NCBI GenBank assembly: GCA_945861845.1
Contig: CAMAWS010000248.1
Location: 1 to 5,655, forward strand
Length of the DNA stretch: 5,655 nucleotides
Reading direction: 5' to 3'
Source of the DNA: Candidatus Sulfopaludibacter sp. SbA3
GTDB lineage: Bacteria > Acidobacteriota > Terriglobia > 20CM-2-55-15
Shown one piece after another: positions 1 through 5,290 of the stretch; within the stretch, counting starts at the first letter, position 1; every line of letters begins with the position of its first letter. Position numbers and translations under genes: made by a program. The notes beneath the pieces were generated by a model. The model was not told the DNA's origin and did no database searches. It was given only the letters and a program-made list of their open reading frames with translations.

Positions 1-257
1 GGCTCAATTCCGCCAATCAGTTCCACAACGATGTCGACTGAAGGATCGGTCACGACGTCCATCGGATCCGTTGTCAGGACGCCTGCCGGCAGGCTGAAAC
101 CCCGATCGCGCTTCGGATCCCGGACTGCTATCTTCACAACCTCTACAGGCACGCCAACACGATGCTGAATGGACTCCGCATTGTCAGTCAGAATGCGAAA
201 TGTGCCAGCGCCTACAGTGCCGAGTCCGATTAAACCTACGTTGATTTTTTGCTTCAT
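1..257 (-). CDS. hom: Homoserine dehydrogenase, N-terminal part (cut by left edge)
   Basis: This would be the NAD(P)-dependent enzyme that reduces aspartate semialdehyde to homoserine, the branch point to threonine, methionine and isoleucine, in the cytoplasm. Only the first 85 codons are present, reading from ATG at 257 off the left edge. The start MKQKINVGLIGLGTVGAG is a textbook Rossmann dinucleotide-binding fold, with GLGTVG at residues 11-16. Residues 78-83 read VELIGG, which is conserved at the end of the fourth strand in homoserine dehydrogenases. The start fits because the Rossmann strand begins only five residues in, as in the family. The gene begins 10 bp after the stop of the tandem-receiver gene on the same strand, so the two are probably cotranscribed. 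No clear Shine-Dalgarno sequence precedes the ATG, so translation may be coupled to the gene before it. The missing C-terminus hides the catalytic region and any ACT domain. Confidence 0.9.
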   Translation of the reverse strand, partial: MKQKINVGLIGLGTVGAGTFRILTDNAESIQHRVGVPVEVVKIAVRDPKRDRGFSLPAGVLTTDPMDVVTDPSVDIVVELIGGIE

Positions 258-267
258 CTATAAGTGA

Positions 268-1056
268 CTACCGGCTGGTCAGCCTTTTCCACCAGGGCTG
301 TTTTTGATATTCGGAGTGGCTCATACAGGCCGTGATGCTGGCCTCTATTGTCGCAAAATCGAATGGTTTAAGGATGTAGTCGAAGGCGCCTGCCTTCAAA
401 GCCTGCCGCGCGATCTCGCGATCGGCGACCGCCGTCATCATGATCACGTTTGGATGAGGGTCCCTGGCCATGATCTCCCTGAGCGCTTCGATGCCGCCCA
501 TCCTGGGCATGTTTACATCGAGCAACACAATCTGCAAAGAACGGTCGGCCGCCACATGTGCTACGGCGTCGCGCCCATCCGACGCCACGGAAACGACGTA
601 CCCGCGGCCCCTGAGAAATTCCACGAGTATGTCCCGAATGTCCTCTTCGTCATCAGTCACCAGAATGCGCACGCCCTCCTTCTGTCCGAGGGACGCAAGG
701 TCCATCTTGAGGGACTTTCGAATGGCTTCAACGAGCGAATCCAGGCCCGCGTTACGATCCGCCGTAATGGTTACAGCCATCCGCTGGAGCTGCTCCCGGA
801 CCTCATCCGAAGAGGCGATACCGACAATCTTCGGATTCCCGAAATGCGACTGAATGGACTGGATAAGCGCGAATCCATTCGGAATCGTCGGATCTATTAC
901 CAGCAGATCCGGTTCATGAATGTCGAACAGCCGGGCGGCGTCTTCAGCGGTAGTGGTTCCGAGAACTGAAGTCTCGGCCGAGGTCAGCGACCGTGTCAGA
1001 AGATCGACCAGCATCTTCTCTTTATCGGCAATCAGGATCGTCGCTTTTTTGGCCAT
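268..1056 (-). CDS. Tandem-receiver (REC-REC) response regulator without output domain
   Basis: This is a 262-residue cytoplasmic signalling protein made of two CheY-like receiver domains and no DNA-binding or enzymatic output domain. The second receiver (about 128-248) is canonical: acidic pair D135/D136, phospho-acceptor D180 in LLDVNMPRMGG, T208 in MMTA and K230 in the LKPF motif. The first (about 5-116) is degenerate. It keeps an aspartate at D55 (LLVIDPT) and S82, but the acidic pair has become D11-K12 and the conserved lysine is missing, with ITADRN where a K-P motif is expected. It may therefore be a pseudo-receiver used for binding or dimerisation. The tail ends in QPWWKRLTSR. I chose ATG at 1056 because the receiver fold starts right after it (MAKKATILIAD). 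A longer frame open to 1185 only translates the upstream repeats. The cognate kinase is not visible. The gene lies just upstream of hom. Confidence 0.88.
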   Translation of the reverse strand: MAKKATILIADKEKMLVDLLTRSLTSAETSVLGTTTAEDAARLFDIHEPDLLVIDPTIPNGFALIQSIQSHFGNPKIVGIASSDEVREQLQRMAVTITADRNAGLDSLVEAIRKSLKMDLASLGQKEGVRILVTDDEEDIRDILVEFLRGRGYVVSVASDGRDAVAHVAADRSLQIVLLDVNMPRMGGIEALREIMARDPHPNVIMMTAVADREIARQALKAGAFDYILKPFDFATIEASITACMSHSEYQKQPWWKRLTSR

Positions 1057-1066
1057 GACCGTTCGG

Positions 1067-1072
1067 AGTATA
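1067..1072 (-). promoter_or_regulatory. Possible -10 box for the tandem-receiver gene
   Basis: On the minus strand this reads TATACT, five of six matches to the bacterial -10 consensus. It ends 10 nt before the ATG at 1056, so a transcript starting about 7 nt downstream would have almost no leader. That agrees with the absence of a Shine-Dalgarno sequence before this start. No good -35 box lies 16-18 bp upstream, where the repeat begins. The call is weak. Confidence 0.3.
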
Positions 1073-1079
1073 CAATTTT

Positions 1080-1123
1080 CCTGATCGCTGCGCCCTATCG
1101 GGCTTGCATTCGCTCCGCTCATC
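1080..1123. repeat. Tandem intergenic repeat, copy 1
   Basis: This is the first of two direct copies with a 47-bp period; it matches copy 2 at 41 of 44 positions. It contains a short stem, GCCC (1092-1095) with GGGC (1100-1103), closed by the loop TATC. It sits between the divergent receiver and PilZ-like genes, next to the proposed receiver promoter. It looks like a short interspersed intergenic repeat; no protein-coding sense is expected. Confidence 0.85.
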
Positions 1124-1126
1124 TTG

Positions 1127-1170
1127 CCTGATGGCTGCGCCCTGCCGGGCTTGCATTCGCTCCGCTCATC
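1127..1170. repeat. Tandem intergenic repeat, copy 2
   Basis: This is the second copy, three bases after the first. Of the three differences from copy 1, two (1144 and 1145) fall in the four-base loop of the GCCC/GGGC hairpin (loop TGCC here, TATC in copy 1) and the third is at 1133. The stem is unchanged. Because the period is 47 bp, the two copies are read in different frames by the spurious open frame on the minus strand. Confidence 0.85.
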
Positions 1171-1226
1171 GAAAAAAAATGACAAAGAGGTGTAAAGGTT
1201 TCGGCCGGTTTACCGATTCATCAGTC

Positions 1227-1616
1227 ATGAGTCAGGTAGATCAGGATTACGCCAAGAAACGGTCAGCATTCCGTATGTCGATGATTGCAAAGGAGCCCGT
1301 CTATATGCTCCTGAGCATGGAGGGAGAGGACATTGATCCCATGGTCGATGAACTCGGCGCCGGCGGCGCCCGCCTGTGGTCATCGAAACACTTCGACCGG
1401 TTCTATGAAGGCCAGATGATAGGCCCCGCAGTGCTTTTACTCGAGGACATCGGGATGCCTATCGTGTACCCCGTGGTGAAACGGAAGAGCTGGCCGGCAA
1501 TCAGCGTCCAATTCGTAGACATGGGGGATAAGGAACGGGAAATGATCTTCAAGTTCCTGTTCAAACTGGAGAGAAAGAAGATACAGACCGGTGAACCAAA
1601 GCGCCGGGCTCTATAG
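1227..1616 (+). CDS. Small PilZ-like domain protein
   Basis: This is a 129-residue soluble protein that resembles a stand-alone PilZ domain, the family that binds cyclic di-GMP and controls motility, adhesion or exopolysaccharide. Seen in the sequence: an RxxxR motif at R12-R16 (KKRSAFR), then a segment D41-E-L-G-A-G-G at the place of the family's (D/N)xSxxG motif, then beta-rich sequence, and a final stretch (about 101-122: VQFVDMGDKEREMIFKFLFK) like the closing strand and helix of YcgR-type PilZ domains. The serine of the second motif is replaced by leucine (L43), so c-di-GMP binding is uncertain. There is no signal peptide or membrane segment. ATG 1227 is chosen because it leaves a short lead before RxxxR; ATG 1179 would add 16 residues. 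Neither has a good ribosome binding site. The gene runs divergently from the receiver gene and converges on queG with overlapping stops. The family call is moderately sure. Confidence 0.62.
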   Translation: MSQVDQDYAKKRSAFRMSMIAKEPVYMLLSMEGEDIDPMVDELGAGGARLWSSKHFDRFYEGQMIGPAVLLLEDIGMPIVYPVVKRKSWPAISVQFVDMGDKEREMIFKFLFKLERKKIQTGEPKRRAL

Positions 1617-2630
1617 CCTTTCGAGTTTTTGAGCCGCCCATTGCGCGTGCTTCCTGACAATTTCATCAGAATGTAAAAGGAACAGCCGCAATTTAGGCAG
1701 GAACGCTCTTACACCGGAATTCCCTGCCACCACCATGAGATTGCGCAACAGCCCTCCGACCTTCGCCCTCTTCATTGCCGTTCCCTGAATAAGCTGTCGC
1801 CATTCGCCCTCATTCATGTCGAGCAGCCGGTCGATCTCTGGCCAGAACAAGCCTGGTTTTGCCTGGAAGGCCGAGTCGTCAGATGCCGGCGCCCGGCGAT
1901 TCCACGGACAAACATCCTGGCAGATGTCGCAGCCAAAAAGATGATGGCCGATCCCGGCCCGGCCGGACTCTGGAATCTCGCCTCTTAGTTCGATCGTTGT
2001 GTAAGAAATGCACTTGCGGCTGTCAAGAACGTAGGGGGCAACCAGGGCATCGGTCGGGCATGCATCAATGCATCGAGTGCAGGTTCCGCATCGATCGGGC
2101 ACGGGCAGGTCGTATTCCAGATCGATGTCGGCCAGCACGCAACCCAGGAAAAACCATGAGCCGAGCTTCTCATTAAGGATGCATGTGTTCTTGCCAAACC
2201 AACCGATCCCGGCGTACTTCGCATAGACGCGTTCGAGCAACGGACCCGTATCGACATAAGTCTTTGTGCGGCCACCGGTTCCCTGCTCGATCCAACCGGA
2301 AAGCTGCCGCAGTTTGGCCTGCAGCGTTTCGTGATAGTCCATTCCCCAGGCATACCGCGACACCCAGGCCCGCATCCGGTCGCGGGCCGTAAGCGGCAGA
2401 TCGGTGTTGTAGTTCATTGCGCACACAATGACCGAACGCACGCCCGGCAGGATCGTCTGAGGGTCCATTCGCTGCGCCTTCTGTCGCTCGAGATAGTGCA
2501 TTTCACCGGCGTATCCGCTCTCGAGCCACTTGGGATAAAAAACCGCTTCAGGGAATGATCCCATTGGCGAAATCCCGACGAGTTGAAAGCCGAGGGATAC
2601 AGCGTATTGTTTAATCTCGCCGGAGTTCAT
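1611..2630 (-). CDS. queG: Epoxyqueuosine reductase QueG
   Basis: QueG performs the last step of queuosine synthesis, the cobalamin-dependent reduction of epoxyqueuosine to queuosine at the wobble base of GUN-anticodon tRNAs, in the cytoplasm. The 339-residue product has the usual family layout. An N-terminal cobalamin-binding region comes first, with YVDTGPLLER at 125-134; D127 matches the family's proposed catalytic acid. GWFGKN follows at 143-148. Two [4Fe-4S] motifs follow: C181-GT-C184-TR-C187-IDA-C191-P, and C234-DI-C237-QDV-C241-PW, with C207 as a further probable ligand. A C-terminal helical HEAT-like tail (about 285-339) completes it. ATG 2630 is chosen because AGGA (2635-2638) lies 4 nt ahead of it. 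An ATG at 2666 would add 12 residues read from the palindromic repeat (HGAEAPYLQDT), which the family lacks. It is downstream of polX on the same strand, separated by the inverted-repeat element. Confidence 0.95.
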   Translation of the reverse strand: MNSGEIKQYAVSLGFQLVGISPMGSFPEAVFYPKWLESGYAGEMHYLERQKAQRMDPQTILPGVRSVIVCAMNYNTDLPLTARDRMRAWVSRYAWGMDYHETLQAKLRQLSGWIEQGTGGRTKTYVDTGPLLERVYAKYAGIGWFGKNTCILNEKLGSWFFLGCVLADIDLEYDLPVPDRCGTCTRCIDACPTDALVAPYVLDSRKCISYTTIELRGEIPESGRAGIGHHLFGCDICQDVCPWNRRAPASDDSAFQAKPGLFWPEIDRLLDMNEGEWRQLIQGTAMKRAKVGGLLRNLMVVAGNSGVRAFLPKLRLFLLHSDEIVRKHAQWAAQKLERL

Positions 2631-2634
2631 CGTG

Positions 2635-2638
2635 TCCT
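2635..2638 (-). promoter_or_regulatory. queG ribosome binding site
   Basis: The minus strand reads AGGA, four bases before ATG 2630. This supports the shorter queG start. The site touches the outer edge of the inverted-repeat element, whose terminal hairpin stem ends only a few bases upstream (2645), so folding of the hairpin could influence access to it. Confidence 0.55.
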
Positions 2639-2644
2639 GTAGGT

Positions 2645-2662
2645 ATGGGGCTTCAGCCCCAT
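2645..2662. repeat. Hairpin in left arm of the palindromic element
   Basis: A perfect 7-bp stem (ATGGGGC with GCCCCAT) encloses the loop TTCA. It lies just upstream of the queG ribosome binding site in transcript direction. It has no following U-tract on the minus strand, so it is not a classical terminator. It could attenuate, protect an mRNA end, or merely be a repeat remnant. Confidence 0.8.
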
Positions 2663-2883
2663 GCAAAGTTCAAACATGAAATTAGGTAACTATTCAGTTT
2701 CACACCGATGAGAACTGAAAAATGATTAGTGATTAATGACTATTGCGCTCGACCGATTCAGTCGCTCTGTCATTTGCCGATTTGTCGGAAGGTATTAATT
2801 ATTAATCACTAATCGTTTTTCAATTCTCAGTCTGAATCTGCCACGTCCTGAATAGTTACGAAATTAGTTTCTCGATCTTTGCA

Positions 2884-2899
2884 CGGGACTGAAGTCCCG
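2884..2899. repeat. Hairpin in right arm of the palindromic element
   Basis: A 6-bp stem (CGGGAC with GTCCCG) encloses the loop TGAA, the complement of the left-arm loop. Compared with the left hairpin in inverted alignment, one G-C pair has become A-T and one T-A pair has become C-G, so pairing is kept although the sequence changed. It sits about 14 nt beyond the polX stop codon in transcript direction and could stabilise or end that mRNA. Confidence 0.8.
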
Positions 2900-2912
2900 C
2901 GCCCACAGGTGG

Positions 2913-4613
2913 TCATTTGAAACTCAACAACTCTTCGACGGGCCTCGCATTGAGCACGCGCTCTTTCTCGATCCAGCCACGTTGAGCCGTGGCGACGCCG
3001 TAAGGAAGGTTCAGCAGGTCGTCGTAGTTATGAGAATCGGTGCTGATAATGACGTGGACACCCATGTCGCGGGCCTTTCGGCACAGCACATCGCTGAGAT
3101 CGAGCCGGTGAAAGTTCGAATTCACTTCGAGGCAGGTGCGAGTACGCGCGGCTTCCTTCATCACTTCGTCGAAATCCAGATCGTAAGCGTCGCGATCTCC
3201 CAGCAAGCGGCCGGTGGGATGGCCGATAACCCGCACGTGCGGATTCTGCATCGCGCGCACCACCCGGTTCGTCAGCGTTGCACGGTCCTGCTTGAAACCG
3301 GAGTGCACGGACGCCACCACGAAATCGAGCTTGCCTAGCAACTCATCGGAGTAATCCAGCGTGCCATCCTGGCGGATATCCACTTCAGTGCCGGCGAGGA
3401 TACGAATGTCCGGATACTTTGAATCGAGCGCATGAATTTCATCCGTGTGCCTGATCAGGTCTGCATCCGACAAACCGCCTGCAACTCCCAGTGACTTGGA
3501 GTGATCAGTAATGGCGACGTACTTGTACCCGCGCTTCCGCGCTGCCTCGACCATTTCTTCGATGGAATAAGCGCCGTCGCTCCAGGTCGTATGCATGTGG
3601 AGATCGCCCTGGATGTCGGAGACCTTTACCAGATTCGGCAGCCTGCCCTCGATCGCCGCTTCGATCTCGCCCTGGTCCTCGCGCAGTACCGGCGGAATCC
3701 ATGGCAGGCCAAGTTTCCCGAAAATATCCTCCTCTTCCAAACCTGCGACGAACTTCTCGCCGGCGTCGAACAGGCCGTACTCGTTCAGCTTCATGCCGAG
3801 CTTGATCGCCCGTTCACGCATCCGGATATTGTGGGCTTTCGATCCCGTAAAGTACTGAAGCGCAGCGCCCCAGTTTTTCGGTTCAATTACGCGAAGGTCG
3901 ATCTGCAGGTCATCCTGCACGCGCACAGAGGCCTTCGTTGAGCCCTGTGCAAGCACTTCGCCGATTGAAGGCATGCTGAGAAACGCCTTCATCGTCGCTT
4001 CAGGATTGCCGGATGACGCAAGGATGTCGATGTCGTGAACGACTTCCTTCATGCGCCGCAGGCTGCCCCCGTAGGAAACCCTCTCGGCATGCAATTCCAG
4101 GTATTTGCAGATCTGGTTTGCAATCGGAAGTGTTCGCCCGAGCAGGAAGATGCCTTTGCGCCTCCGGTAAATATCAATCCCGCGCAGAATGTTCTCGACC
4201 GTCTTCTTCTTGAATCCCGGTGCGCCCAGCAGCTTTTCGGTCTTGCACAGCTCTTCAAGCTCATCGATCGTCTGGATATGGAACAGATCGTAAATTTGTT
4301 TGGCGGTTTTCGGTCCAACGCTCGGAATGTCGACCAGTCGAGCCAGCCCGGGCGGAACTTCTTTTTTAAGTTGATCGAAGAACTCCATCTTGCCGCTGTC
4401 GATGTATTCGGCGATCTTGCTGGCGAGGTCTTCGCCGATTCCGGGAATGGCGCGAAGCGTTCCCTGCCTCGCAATGACCTCGATATTGTCGGTGAGGTTT
4501 TCCAGGTTATCGGCAGCGCGGCGATAGGCGCGAATTCGAAAAGGATTTGCGCCCTGGATTTCGAGCAGGTCTGCAATCTGGTTGAAGATGCCAGCAATTT
4601 CAAGGTTCCGCAT
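2913..4613 (-). CDS. polX: DNA polymerase X family protein with PHP domain
   Basis: This is the bacterial PolX, a gap-filling repair polymerase joined to a metal-dependent 3'-5' exonuclease/phosphoesterase domain, acting in base-excision and related DNA repair. The 566 residues are the normal full length. An N-terminal helix-hairpin-helix 8-kDa region comes first (IPGIG 56-60, IPSVG 96-100). The nucleotidyltransferase palm follows, with GGSLRR at 182-187, metal-binding D194 and D196 (HDIDIL) and D239 (QIDLRV). The PHP domain starts near 336 and keeps all nine expected metal ligands: H339, H341, D346, H371, E410, H437, H465, D526 and H528. Both activities should therefore be intact. The start is the first ATG before the conserved helix; no strong ribosome binding site is visible. 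It begins 36 bp after the stop of the ferredoxin-like gene and is probably in one transcript with it. Confidence 0.96.
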   Translation of the reverse strand: MRNLEIAGIFNQIADLLEIQGANPFRIRAYRRAADNLENLTDNIEVIARQGTLRAIPGIGEDLASKIAEYIDSGKMEFFDQLKKEVPPGLARLVDIPSVGPKTAKQIYDLFHIQTIDELEELCKTEKLLGAPGFKKKTVENILRGIDIYRRRKGIFLLGRTLPIANQICKYLELHAERVSYGGSLRRMKEVVHDIDILASSGNPEATMKAFLSMPSIGEVLAQGSTKASVRVQDDLQIDLRVIEPKNWGAALQYFTGSKAHNIRMRERAIKLGMKLNEYGLFDAGEKFVAGLEEEDIFGKLGLPWIPPVLREDQGEIEAAIEGRLPNLVKVSDIQGDLHMHTTWSDGAYSIEEMVEAARKRGYKYVAITDHSKSLGVAGGLSDADLIRHTDEIHALDSKYPDIRILAGTEVDIRQDGTLDYSDELLGKLDFVVASVHSGFKQDRATLTNRVVRAMQNPHVRVIGHPTGRLLGDRDAYDLDFDEVMKEAARTRTCLEVNSNFHRLDLSDVLCRKARDMGVHVIISTDSHNYDDLLNLPYGVATAQRGWIEKERVLNARPVEELLSFK

Positions 4614-4649
4614 GACGTCTTGTCAGATCGTATCATGCGGCTGAGGATG

Positions 4650-4952
4650 TCAGGCCGCAGTGATAACCGGCTGGAGGCTTCGCTTGATCTCGCTCGAAAC
4701 AGCCACCACCGTCATGCCATCGCAGGCATCGACGCGGCACGCCTGCTTTTTCTGCTCGCACGAGCCTTCGCGAACCGTAACAGTGCAGTTGTTGCAGCTT
4801 CCATTCCAGCAGAAGCGCCCGTACGAGATCGTGCTGGGCGCAGCAAACTGGAAGCCGCGAAGCAACGTGTTGTTCTCAGGCACCTCGATCTTCATTCCAA
4901 GGATGTCCACTTTGAGCAGCTTTTCAAACTTTCCGAAGAGTTCCGAATACAT
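4650..4952 (-). CDS. [2Fe-2S] ferredoxin-like protein
   Basis: This is a 100-residue soluble electron carrier with a plant-type/succinate-dehydrogenase-type [2Fe-2S] fold. The cluster motif is C48-x4-C53-x2-C56 (FCWNGSCNNC), followed by C72 in a QAC context as the likely fourth ligand. C65 and C77 are additional cysteines. The preceding stretch PENNTLLRGFQ resembles the helix that leads into the cluster loop. The partner reductase is not in the window. ATG 4952 is preferred over a TTG at 4979 because AAGG lies 4 nt ahead of it and a second AAAGG 9 nt ahead. It is first in the minus-strand series and followed after 36 bp by polX. A role in feeding electrons to QueG further downstream is conceivable but is inference only. 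The family call is good; the exact function is unknown. Confidence 0.82.
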   Translation of the reverse strand: MYSELFGKFEKLLKVDILGMKIEVPENNTLLRGFQFAAPSTISYGRFCWNGSCNNCTVTVREGSCEQKKQACRVDACDGMTVVAVSSEIKRSLQPVITAA

Positions 4953-5071
4953 TGCGCCTTGCCTTTCTATCGCTTTCAATGAGTCTTATCGGCGGCGATA
5001 CGCGAAACTTTAGGCGATCGAGATCTCAAAATGATTTTTTCGATTGGGGCGTTCGTCTGTCACTCGGCCCA

Positions 5072-5080
5072 TGCTATATT
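5072..5080 (+). promoter_or_regulatory. Extended -10 promoter of the tRNA-Lys gene
   Basis: The sequence TGCTATATT is an extended -10 element (TG-N-TATATT), five of six matches in the hexamer. Its end is 22 bp before the tRNA 5' end, leaving room for a short leader to be removed by RNase P. The hexamer 17 bp upstream, TTCGTC, is a poor -35, which is normal for extended -10 promoters. Confidence 0.55.
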
Positions 5081-5102
5081 TCTTCCTTCATTTATTCGGT
5101 CT

Positions 5103-5175
<73 letters not shown>

Positions 5176-5290
5176 TTTTCAATCGAAGTAGTGACTCCTC
5201 CATTCGTTCCCGCAAGATTTCGAAACGTAGCAAATAGGCAGCACGTCGATGGAATCGGCCCTGAATCGGACAATCCACTAATACGTAATC

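Larger units (their letters stand above)
2637..2908. repeat. Nested inverted-repeat (palindromic) intergenic element
   Basis: It fills almost all of the gap between polX and queG. The outer arms, 2637-2697 and 2848-2908, are inverted copies of equal length (61 bp) and match at about 45 positions without gaps, including a perfect 12-bp inner end, GTAACTATTCAG. Each arm carries its own hairpin. A second inverted pair lies inside (2710-2744 and 2794-2828, about 30 of 35 matching, with the shared core GATTAGTGATTAA). The centre (2745-2793) has two minor hairpins, CGAC/GTCG and CCGA/TCGG. There is no open frame and no transposase. The layout resembles a MITE-like or REP-like interspersed element, or two short repeats that inserted in opposite directions. 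No target-site duplication is obvious. The AT-rich interior contrasts with the surrounding GC-rich genes. Confidence 0.85.

Noticed and set aside
304..969. Plus-strand open frame of 221 codons opposite the receiver gene
   Set aside because: The minus strand encodes two clear receiver domains here; the plus frame shows no family features.
1080..1170. Possible mini CRISPR array
   Set aside because: There are only two copies with a 3-bp gap, no spacers of regular size and no cas genes.
2645..2662. Rho-independent terminator
   Set aside because: The stem is good but no T-run follows it on the minus (transcribed) direction; on the plus strand only mixed sequence follows.
2637..2908. Insertion sequence with terminal inverted repeats
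   Set aside because: The interior is about 150 bp with no open frame or transposase trace, so at most it is a non-autonomous element.
4953..4979. TTG start at 4979 for the ferredoxin-like gene
   Set aside because: ATG 4952 has AAGG at a suitable distance and leaves the fold intact; the added nine residues contain that ribosome binding site.
4035..4982. Long plus-strand open frame (315 codons) opposite polX and the ferredoxin-like gene
   Set aside because: It is antisense to two genes with intact catalytic motifs and its translation has no recognisable domain; it is a frame shadow.
5020..5027. Palindrome GAGATCTC as an operator
   Set aside because: An isolated 8-bp palindrome next to no clear promoter is expected by chance.
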